From Amaranthus tricolor (taxonomy: Eukaryota; Streptophyta; Magnoliopsida; Caryophyllales; Amaranthaceae), in assembly GCF_026212465.1 (NCBI RefSeq), contig NC_080062.1, forward strand, positions 6,443,678-6,507,677: a DNA stretch of 64,000 nucleotides, read 5' to 3'. The notes under the pieces were generated by a model. The model was not told where the DNA came from. It ran no database searches and saw only the letters and a list, made by a program, of their open reading frames with translations. The translations under genes and the position numbers were made by a program. Below, piece by piece: positions 34,319-44,513 of this stretch (position 1 is the first letter of the stretch; the number at the start of each line of letters is the position of its first letter).

Positions 34319-37300
34319 TTAGAGTTGAGAAAGTAAATCTATCATGCATGAACGAGGACGACATTTAACCAATAGAGGCTCAAGCTTAGTCAATGAAACA
34401 CCACCACTTTCTTTCATATCAACCAATTCTTGGCTAACTCTTTCCCACTCAAAACATTGAATCATTAACGCCAAATTTAACCAAAGAACTCTATTTGCTA
34501 AATGTTCCCCTGGACAAACCCTCTTACCAATACCAAAAGGTAAGAATTTGTACCCTAATCTAGTCCCTTCAACACCGGCAAATCTCTCTGGTTTGAATTT
34601 TCGTGGCTCTTCCCAAATATTGGGATCATTATGTATAGCCCATATGTTATATATGAGCATTGATTTGTTTGGTATATGGTATCCTCCTATTTCGCATTCA
34701 CTTATGGATTCTCGAGGTAGTGCTAATGGAACTGTTGGGTACATACGTAATGTTTCATTCACAATGCATTGAATGTAAGGAAGATTGTTTTTGTCGGATT
34801 CTTCTACTAGACGATTGTATCCAATATTTGTATCTATTTCTGATTGCGCTTTTATTAGGATTTCTGAATGGTTAACGAGAAGACTAAGTGCCCATTCTAA
34901 GGTTGCTGATGAAGAATCTACCCCAGCTTGAAAAAGAGCCTGTAATAAGGTGGAATAACAAATGTCATCATATCATATAATCATATAACATACTAAAAAA
35001 TGAAATGTCATACATTCATATTAAATTAGCAATTAAATAATAAAAAATGAAAACTAACTCCGTATAAAGAAGCTAGGAATATTTAATTTTTCAAGTCCTT
35101 GTATTAGATGATAAGTATGGTAAATACAAAATATCTTGATTGAATTTTTAAGTCAATGAATTAACTTACATCAAGAAAATTCAACTTGTATAAATTTTAA
35201 ACAACTCACTTTGATTTATTTTGTTAATTTATCTAAGGCCAATGAGAACATAAAAAAATCACTACATAATATCATATTATGAACTTACCTTAAATTAGTC
35301 TGAAATTTAGAATGCAAATAATCAACTTAGCTTCCATTAGTGGGTGAATAACATAAAACTCTTTTATTGTAGATTAGAGTAAACTCATTATTATTCAGAA
35401 AATAAGAAGGCACATCAATTATCCATAGTGATTAATTTGTTTATTGATTGATGAAACAAGTCACATACTGTTGTCGAGCGTATAATGGTTAGCGAAAATT
35501 ATAATTAATTAAATTAAATAATTAATTTGAATAAATTAATTTGAAAATATCCCAAGGTTGCAAAGTTTATGTTTTGAGCAAAAAGTAGTGTTCACCGATC
35601 ATGAAATAACTCACGGCTCACGAGAAAGGAAAGAAAGTTACTGTTTGTGGAAACAGTAGGTCGTGGCCCGCCAGTTGCGCATTGTTTTGCGGGTTTTTCT
35701 TGCAAAGTTAGTTTATCCGTTTTATTAGTTTTAATATAACTACCAACGGTAAATATGATTATATTAACCAGATATATTGGGATGGATTGATTGAAATAAG
35801 ACATTAGTTCGTTAATCAATCTTGTGTTTTATGACGTGACATATAACGTCATGAATGGTTGTATGCTTTTCTATAAATATAGAAGGCATGTATAAGTTAT
35901 TTCTTACATGAGATGTACATGGAATGTACATGTAAATTCTGTTTTTTCTTTTCTTCTCTAGTACTTTACATAGAGAACTTGCAATCCTCGATTGTAAATT
36001 TCCATTTCTTCTTCCACTTAAGTTTTCTCATGTCGTTCTAAGTTCCTTGTGTTAGGAATTTAGTGTAATTCTTTGTATCTCATAACATATTTCCGGTTTA
36101 TATTGCCAAGCACCATAGTAGGGAGGAAATGATGTTTTAGAAAAGAGCATCTCGCCTAGAATTAATATCAGGTCACATATAAAATCTTCTTGTTACTATG
36201 TTCGATATATGGTGTTCCCGATGATGAAATTCGCATTTGGTGTATGTAAAGCAATAGTTTGAACTTGTCATATGTGTTTGTAACCTACTAAGTTTGTGTA
36301 AATTTATTTTATATGTTTAATTAACAAAATTAAAGTCACATATACAACACATAAAAACTTCAAGTCATATTGTCTGATTTAAAATCTTATAATTTGGAAT
36401 ATAAACTTATCTCAATTTAAACAAGTGTTATATTTTTTAGATAAAATTTAAAATTCGAATCTTACTTTAACTCTATTTTTTTCAGCCTATCGAACTCAGT
36501 AATAAAAATATTAAAATTCAAATACTAAAAAGATATACAAATCTCCTATTCATTCCTTCTTAATTGATTTGCATCGTGTTTTGAAAAGCATAGAATCGTA
36601 CTGTCATAACCAAATTCACCTTCAGCCCACATCATGACACCGATTTAATTAGCCAAATACCAATGCACAATGCTAGAAAAGATGCGTTGAATTCTCATTG
36701 TTACATTGTATCGAATCAAATTAATTTTTATTTTTATGTTTTATATTACAACATTTAATATTAATAGGTTTTTCAATTAAATAACTTGGATCGTCTAAAC
36801 AGATTCAGACCTAGATTTTTCTATAATTTTAATTGCTCTTAACAAATTATACAATTCACAGTCCCTTATACGAGAATCATTTCGGTTAATTAGAAATTTG
36901 GATGGAGCAAAAAGTCTCCCACATAGTTGTCGCAAATAATTCCATTTGAAAAAGTAAAATTTGATTTTAAAGGTATGTTTTATTATTTTAATGAAGAAGG
37001 AAGAATTGATTCAAAAATCCATCTTAATTTTTAATTAGTAAACTTATTTTTGATGAAGAAGGAAGAATTGATTTAAAAACCCATTTCATTGTTTAAGCAC
37101 CATTATTATTTTATCCTTGATTTGATACAAAAACCCATTTCATTCTTTAAGCACCATTATTATTCAAAAACCCATTTCCTTCTTTTAAGAATTGATTCAA
37201 AAATCCATCTAATCAAATTCTATTGGTGAGAAAACTACCCAAATCTACAATAATCAAGACATACCTAAGAAATGAAGGGTTTTCTTACTATCATCCCCAA

Positions 37301-40207
37301 ATTCAGACCCAAATAATACCTTTCTAGCAAAGAAAACTAAAAAGTCATTGATGAGGAAGAAAGAAATCTGTTTTTGGAGAAGAAGAAACTTGTTCAACTG
37401 ATCAAAGGTAAAAAGAATTTTTAGAAGCGGAGACACATTAAAGCTCGAACCTTTAAAATATAAATGAAAATTCAAATCTTTAAAAGCAGATGAGTTAAAG
37501 TTCATATCTTTTAAATTAAATTTTCCTTTGAAAAATCGTAAATGTGATTCGAATCCATGGCGTGGGCTTCTGATAAAATGTTATAAAATCAACTTAACCA
37601 AAACTTAAATTGATTATTATGTGGGCCTAACATATAAGCTCATAGTTATGACAACAATGCATGTCATATACTCTATTAATTTCTAAAACTATAATAACTT
37701 AAATTAAAAATTCATTACGTATCCATTGGACCACAAAAGAATCCAAAGTGTTGAGAATTCTTTTTTAAGAAAAAGAATGCAAATATGATTATATCATTCA
37801 AATCAAGATTACCCATCAATTAATTAATTAATAATATAGACGCAAAATTACCACAATCAGCAATAAGTTAGGTTGACAACCATTATATCATCCTCTTATA
37901 GACCAATTTTAAAACTTTAAAACTTCAGGAAGAGTCCTTCACGAAAATGATTCTTTTTAATTTAATCTTGTTTTCATCTCTTATTTTTTTGAACATAATT
38001 TTTTTAAAGGTTAGCTTGATTATTAGAAATATACTAATTAAAGTGACCACTTTTATTTTATTATTAAATATATGTGTCTGTTAGAGTATATAACATATCC
38101 TGGGGCTTTAACCATCAGTTTAAGCTTTTGGTTGAGTTGGTTCCTTGACATGGTATCAGAAGCCAATGTGACAAAAGGTCACGGGTTCGTATCTCACCCA
38201 CCCCTCATTCAAAGTGGAATATTGAGCACCATGTATGAGGAGAACATGTGTTGCATCCACACTTCTAGCCCAAAGGGCTCTCGTGTGAGGGGGCGTGTTA
38301 GAGTATATAACACATCCTGGGGCTTCAACCATCAGCTTAAGCTTTTGGTTGAGTTGGTTCCTTGACAGTGTCACTTATTACGTGTCACTTGTCCCTATCA
38401 TCAAATTGATATATATGTTTGTATTTTCAAATATATAAATCTTTTTATTAATAAGGTTGCTGATGTTCTATTGAGATTACTACAATTAATTTGAAAATAT
38501 TTACATAATAATCGATTGTATTAGTGATTTTTATGGAATCAAGGAGTATCCCATTATATAATTACAAATTGGTACATGGTTTTTTTTATAGGACAAATGG
38601 TACATAATTATAACATCATTAATTGTAAACTTTGTGCCAAGTAAATATTTTGTACATAGACATAGTGTTAAAGTACATGATCTTTTTTGAAAGGATTTTG
38701 GAACACTAATAGCAACTCCATATGGTGGAGGCCAAGTAATTTATTCGTAATTTATTCATAATTTATTCATGGAGGAATATATATAGAAGAAAGAACCATT
38801 TAATGTGTTTTAAGTTTATAAAATAGCGGATATAAAATGAATATACAACGTCAATAAGATGGACATAAATGGATCTAGATATAAATATCGAAAAGTCGTA
38901 TCCACACCAGCTCTTCCTTTTTGCCAATACAAGAGTAGTGAAAAGCATAAGAAATTTTCCAATTAAAACCTTAAAAGAATCATATTCACAAGACATAAAA
39001 CCTCAAGAAAAAATTGGTGAGGATTGTGTGTTAGTTTAAAGGTTAAGGTCTTTCTTTTTTACTTTTTATAAATATTCAAATTTCATTATCTACGCTATTA
39101 GAAAAGATGAATTCCTTTCTTAGCTCATTGAGTTCGAATGAGATTTGAACCCCTGATTTTTACATCACACTGGCGTTTTATATTATGTCAAATGACCAAT
39201 TAAATTGAAAACCCGATGATTAGATCGCCAATATGTATATATATTATATACTCTACTACTCTCAAATAAAAAGGGATAAATTAGCAATAAAAACTTACCA
39301 ATATAAGGTATCCAATCAACTCATCGGTATAATAGTGAGGATCCTCCTTTTGCAAAGATAGTAAAACATGTAACATTGACCTCGTTCTATCCTCACCCAA
39401 GTTTCCATCTTTCTCCAATTTTCTATGTTCTTCCAACAATGCTTTCATCATCTCTTCCTTTCCGTCTTTAGTCTTCTTCAATATCTTCTCGTTATTTGTC
39501 CCCCAAAATGGCCTAAACCACTTCAAAATAGGTAGAAAATCTTCCAAATTTGAAATCCCACTTCTACTAGAACTTTGCTCAACTAAGTTATCAAACCCTC
39601 TTAAATATTCATCTTTATGTTCATAGTTTATTTTTCCTATTATCATCCTTGTTAAATTATCTAAAGTAAGCCCAAATATGATAGATTTCATCTCCACAAC
39701 ACCATCTTTAGTATTACCTATCAATTTCATCATCTTAATGATGAAAAATCGGGCTGCATCAGCCCGAATTCTTGATAAGATCTGCAGCCGTTGAGGAGAT
39801 AGAATCTCAACAGCTGAGATCCTACGTTGATTCTTCCAAAGGGCCCCATATGGAGCCCATGTAATAGTAGTATAATTATTTCCATTATATTTTCCAGGGA
39901 GAAGCCTAGGTCGATTAACAAATACATCGTTTCGACCTAGACTCTCCTCTACTCCACTTGGGTTAGAGAGTAAAATAATAGGTCTGGATCCAAACTTCAG
40001 ATAGAGGATCGGATCATGTTTAGTCGCTATATTGGCTAAGAAACGGTGTAGCGGCTTTTTGAACAGGTATAGATGGCCTATAATTGGAAAGGAGAGAAAT
40101 GGGCTTGGTGGTAGCTTTTTAAGTTTAGAGCCTAAAAATGCATATTTGAGGATGAAGTATGTTGCTAGGAAGAAAGTGAAGTATTTGAAAAGAATTATGG
40201 TATCCAT
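34319..40207 (-). CDS. CYP81: CYP81-family cytochrome P450 (2 exons, intact tandem copy B)
   Basis: Exons 40207-39299 (303 codons) and 34939-34319 join in phase 0 to 509 residues, normal for plant CYP81 enzymes, ER-bound monooxygenases of specialised metabolism. Seen: N-terminal membrane anchor (IILFKYFTFFLATYFILKY), proline hinge LPPSPFLSFPIIGHL, I-helix AGVDSSS at 308-314, ETLR (E365, R368), FKPERF, and the heme loop FGIGKRVCPG with Cys445. The I-helix Thr that helps activate oxygen is Ser312 here; the pseudogene keeps Thr. The family includes (iso)flavonoid, lignan and other hydroxylases, so the substrate cannot be told. The intron is 4.36 kb, swollen by a TRIM and an LTR-like insertion. 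It is the nearest gene to the burpitide precursor and on the same strand. Confidence 0.94.
35470..36190 (+). mobile_element. possible solo LTR in CYP81 intron
   Basis: Begins near TGTTGTCGAGCG and has a promoter-like TTTTCTATAAATATAGAAGG block near 35870 followed by a pyrimidine-rich, transcribed-looking stretch (TCTTCTCTAGTAC, TCGATTGTAAATT), as in LTR U3-R-U5. No internal coding region and no convincing target duplication, so the boundaries are approximate. Confidence 0.35.
36191..38073. other. CYP81 intron interior
   Basis: No gene. 36990-37210 is locally repetitive (GAAGAAGGAAGAATTGATT and AAAACCCATTTCATT blocks repeated two or three times). 37540-37690 resembles an inverted, degraded TRIM internal region. 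Confidence 0.35.
38079..38367 (+). mobile_element. complete TRIM-like retrotransposon, 289 bp
   Basis: Two 72-bp direct LTRs, 38079-38150 and 38296-38367, start TGTTAGAGTATATAAC and end TTCCTTGACA, differing at a handful of positions. The first LTR is followed at once by TGGTATCAGAAGCC, a primer-binding site of the initiator-tRNA-Met type; a GTGAGGGGG purine tract precedes the second LTR. The element is bounded by a perfect 5-bp duplication GTGTC (38074-38078, 38368-38372). No ORF, so it needs enzymes from elsewhere. Orientation is opposite to the CYP81 gene. Confidence 0.95.
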
Positions 40208-41849
40208 GGTGATTTGAGCTTGGTAGAAATGTTTTGGTTAAGATGAAGTGTGTTTGTAAGGATGAGGATGGGATAAGGATCGTTAATCCTTCCAAATTCC
40301 ACCAACCCTCCCAATTAAATTTTATTAGTTGGAATAACCGAATAGAGAAATGTCCTAATGCAACACTTAAATATGTATATTGTCTACATGTAAATTCTGT
40401 CATGTCCCTCTCACAAGAGGTTTTCAAATCAAAAGTGTAAATTCTAACACATAGTTTCAAGAAACAACTCAATTAAAAGTTTAAATTGGTAGTTGAGATT
40501 CTAAGATATCGTATATACTCTAACACGCCCCCTCAAACAAGAACTCTTAGACTAGAAATGTTGATGTTGCACAGGCCTACATTGAAATGAGGAGTGTATA
40601 AGATTTGAACCCCTAATCTTTCGTTACGTTGGCTCTAATATAATATCAATAAATCAATTCAACTAAAAATTTAAACTAATGATTTTGTTAAATTTATCTA
40701 TTTTTATTTTTAGTCCACAAAATATTTCTCTTCATAAGGCTAGTCAATTTCATATATATTGTTTTTTACAAGTCATTTGTTTTTAGTATTTCTTTTTAGT
40801 CCACGAAATACTAAATATTCCATCTTTGCAACATACAAAAGGTACGCTACACAACACTAATGCGTTCGCCTATTAGACCCATTTTTATTTTTTATTAGTT
40901 GGTTTTGTTAAATTTGTCTCATTTTTATTTTTATTATGATTTATAATACTTTTTAATTTTCATTTACACATTATATTATTTTTTATCTCTTTCAACAAAG
41001 TCTATTAGACTAATTTATGTATATTTAGTCGATTAAAATAATCACCTATAATTAAAAGAAACAATTAAAGAAAAACTAACTATATAAATTCATTTTCAAA
41101 TAAGACGATTTCATATAAGACGAACTGATTTTTCAACTAATTGTTTTTATTACTCACTTTTTAAATTTGGGCCCATTTAACTTTGAGGTCATTTCAAAGA
41201 AAAGCACAAATCTAAACAAAACGGACTTTAATATTTAGTTCGACATCAACAATTATTGTTCAATTTTTCCATCAACGTGTCGTTTGTGAGAAATTGACCT
41301 TATTTCCAACCAGTTATGAGTATTAGTAAATATTTTACAAAAATCAATTTAAAACGAAATATTTTAATAATTCCGGTGCAGCCCTTTAAGTATTTTTTTA
41401 AAAAAATTCTTACCTACTAGGCTAGGGCCTTAAAATATTTATTTTAAAACATAAAATACTTAAAAGATTTAAAAACCCCTACTCCAATCCCTAATCTTCC
41501 TCCTCCTAGGCTAAACTATATTTTTTTACCAACTTTTCCTAAGTCCAACAGTTAAAATATTTATTCCAAGGCTTAAAAGGGTATTTCAAGATTTAAAATA
41601 TCTACTCCAAGCCTTAGTCGTTAGTCCCATTCAGATTTTCAAACTTATCGAGTCAATATTTTAACCTTTAAATCTCTAATTGTTCTTAATCAAAAATTAT
41701 AAAAAGTTGATATTAATAGTCCTTGTATTGAGACGATAAAACAAGATCCAACATGACTAGGAATGTACAGTATAGTATAGCTATTAACTAGAAAATCATA
41801 ATTATCAATTAAAAAATTACAACTGCCAACCAAAAACATTATTTTTATT
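40208..41849. other. CYP81 promoter side / intergenic
   Basis: No gene. 40500-40690 is an inverted, degraded TRIM relative (ACTCTAACACGCCCCCTCAA, AATCAATTCAACTAAAAATT). The CYP81 promoter should lie just above 40207, but I cannot assign a TATA box. Confidence 0.35.
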
Positions 41850-42062
41850 AGCGCGTCTTATATAAGACTGTTTCACCATGAGACGAGTCCATATAAGTAA
41901 GTCCATTTCTCTAAGTAATCACTTTGAAATTATAAATAATTACTTTAAGCTATAAGTGAAAACTGTAAGACTATAAAAAGTCATCATTTTAAAAATAAAT
42001 GTATATTGAACCAACCCAATTAAAATAGTCTCACTGTGAGACCGTCTCATATGAGAATTTGT
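41850..42062. mobile_element. MITE family M2 (GAGAC-type ends), copy 1
   Basis: Ends CGTCTTATATAAGACTGTTT and AGTCTCACTGTGAGACCGTC are imperfect inverted repeats. A related copy with the same interior blocks (TAATTACTTTAA, AAGTCATCATTTT-type) is at 51713-51915, and an isolated end lies near 3471. No ORF. Confidence 0.6.
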
Positions 42063-42207
42063 GTATTTTTATTTAATCACTAATCAATTTATTTAACTCC
42101 TTATGATGACATTATCTTTAGATCTCACAACCACTAATCAATAGGAATGTGGGAAAAGAAGATGGATAATGATTGGACATTAATTAGAATTTTTGAAATA
42201 CTTAAGC

Positions 42208-42564
42208 AAAAAAAAAATTAACAAAATAAACTAAGAATCAAACTTATTTCAAAAGTAAGCGTGAAATTCCCAAACCTGAGATTTGAGTCTGTTTGCAGTT
42301 AGTAACTGCGAACAGGTCAAAAAAGACAAAAATAGTTGTTCCCACTTAGTAACTAGGAACAACTATTTTGTCCTGTTGCTGTTCGTAGGTCAAATAGTTG
42401 TTCGCAGTTACTAACTGCGAACAACTATTTTGTCTTTTTTGACCTGTTCGCAGTTACTAACTACGAACAGCCCCAAACCTCAGGTTTGGAAATTTCAGGT
42501 TTGGAAATTTCACGCTTACTTTTGGAATAAGTTTGATTCTAAATTATTTTGTTAATTTTTTTTT
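42208..42564. repeat. fold-back element with palindromic hairpin modules
   Basis: The whole 357 bp folds on itself. The outer arm AAAAAAATTAACAAAATAA plus AAGTAAGCGTGAAATTCCC on the left is mirrored on the right. Inside, near-perfect palindromes of the form GTTCGCAGTTA-TAACTGCGAAC recur four times, separated by AACTATTTTGTC / GACAAAAATAGTT inverted blocks. No ORF. It lies between the CYP81 gene and the burpitide gene. A foldback transposon or MITE is likely; a small-RNA hairpin is possible. Confidence 0.85.
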
Positions 42565-43025
42565 CTCTTATGTTTTTCAAATTTTCCATTAATTATGGGC
42601 TTGCAGCAATAACACTAAAGATGGTCATGGGCACATGAGAGCAAGTATTTAGCTGCTTGGCGCACAAAAAATTTACACAAGGGCAGAGCAAAAATTGATA
42701 AATTTGTTGAAGGTCCTGTGCAATTCTAAAATTTATGATATTTTTCCAATAACATATCTTTAAATACTTAATGTATACTATGTAAATTAATATTGAGGCT
42801 TCCAACTTTTTGGAGCCTTATGCGGTTAAATATATTAAATATGCTCAGAACGTCCTTTACAAGAAATGGCATTAGCATGAGACGCTTGCGATTAAATAGC
42901 CCGACTTATACAATTATTATGATTGGAAAGAAGCAACAAGTCCTTAGTAACAACCCATTGCTTGACCTTATACAAACTCCTTTGTGATACATATCGACAA
43001 CTATTTACATTTTTGGACTAATGTC

Positions 43026-43807
43026 CTTTTTTCTTTTTTTTTTGGCAAAATAAATTTTATAAAATACCAAGAAAAAAACCAAAACTTTACATCTCAATTC
43101 ACAAACTTAGGCGCCGCTTCGCAACCAAAGCTCTTAGGCGCAAACAAGCCTCTCATCATACGCTAGGGGGGGATCGGCACCTCAAAAGATATTACAAAAG
43201 ACTATCCTATACAACAAAGTCGGTTACCAAGACAAAATGGCTATTACAGTCAAAGAGACAATTACAAAATAGATCCAATAGCATGTCCAAGGCATGAACA
43301 GCTCAAAAACAGAAAAATAGTGGCAGGGAAATCAACTTGTTCCTCAAATCCTCAGGTATTTCAGCAGCAGTGAGTAGCATTGCATTCAATTGAGACTAGC
43401 ATCATTAGAGTAGGTTGCGCTTTATTCCCGAGTTGGTAGTGACATTAGCCAAAACCAACCGCAACAAACATACACTACCTTACATCTACACTTCGTACCT
43501 TTACTGAACAAACAGGTACACGGTAGTAGACGGGGAGCCACCAGCTAGCACGCAGTAGCACATTCTGCTAACTAGCATGCTGTGCTAAAATATAGAAGTC
43601 GTCAGCAGCGCCCTTCTCATAGCACAAAAAGGACCAATATCTATACCAGAAAAACATCAAACCCAATCAATCTCTTCATTAAGAAAATTGAAAGAGGGGT
43701 TTCACATAGACAGACAAAACTCTATGACCCACTCAGAGATGAACCTTAAGAATTCCTCTAGAACTCAATCTAGAGATAGTAGAATGACTTGATACATTTC
43801 AACTTCA
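43026..43807 (-). mobile_element. 5'-truncated LINE-like retroinsertion
   Basis: Bounded by a perfect 14-bp duplication TTTGGACTAATGTC (43012-43025 and 43808-43821). The plus-strand left end is poly-T (poly-A tail on the minus strand), preceded by TTTATAAAATTTATTTTGCC as commonly seen at plant L1 3' ends. A short frame ending GLFAPKSFGCEAAP may be the tail of a coding region; the rest has no ORF. Length 782 bp. Target-primed integration is clear; the LINE identity rests on the tail sequence. Confidence 0.8.
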
Positions 43808-43821
43808 TTTGGACTAATGTC

Positions 43822-44513
43822 TTATACTTTAATGTCTTACATTTTAGTTAGGTTGTGTCTGATTCACCTCAAAAATTTTAATTTTGTTGGAGATTAGGTG
43901 TTAAGAATACTTCAATTATTTTTTCTATTGTTAACATAAGAATGCTTATGTGGCAATATGTCTTTCTTTTTATATATAGAGGTCTTTAGCCTTTTTGTAC
44001 TAAGTAGTTTTCATTTAGTAGCACAATACAGAAGTAGATATTTTACAATATATCATGGTGTTTCTTCTTTGTAATTCCATAAACGCTATAATAAATTTCT
44101 TCTTTGACAAATTTTTGGTAATTTTAGAATCTGATTAACAATCAAGCAGAATTCAAAATGCTAAAAACCTATATTGTAGTTAAATTATTACGATAAAAGA
44201 TATATACTTATTAATAAATCACGATATAGATAAAAATGAAAACATAACTTTTATTGAACATAGCATTAACAAGCATGGTCTAACAAGTTCTTGCATTATA
44301 TTTTGAATTGCATCAAGCATCCATGGGCACAATAATACACTAGCTAGTAGCTAGTACACTTACCTTAAAAGACTTGATACAAAATACAACATTAAGCAAA
44401 CCATGCATGGATAGTATATCATTATATTGTATACCATCCATTATTTATGTTACATGATACATCTAGCTAGGATTCCTTAGTAACAGTAGCATAAGCATAT
44501 AAATGAATCCTTT
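43822..44513. other. 3' flank of the burpitide precursor gene
   Basis: No gene. AT-rich; the precursor's 3'UTR should occupy the part just below 44514. A CATGCATGG palindrome occurs near 44402. Confidence 0.4.

Noticed and set aside
38151..38210. tRNA gene or tRNA-derived SINE suggested by GGTATCAGAAGCC and GGTTCGTATCTC
   Set aside because: No cloverleaf closes, and paired 72-bp LTRs, a purine tract and a 5-bp duplication show a TRIM with a primer-binding site.
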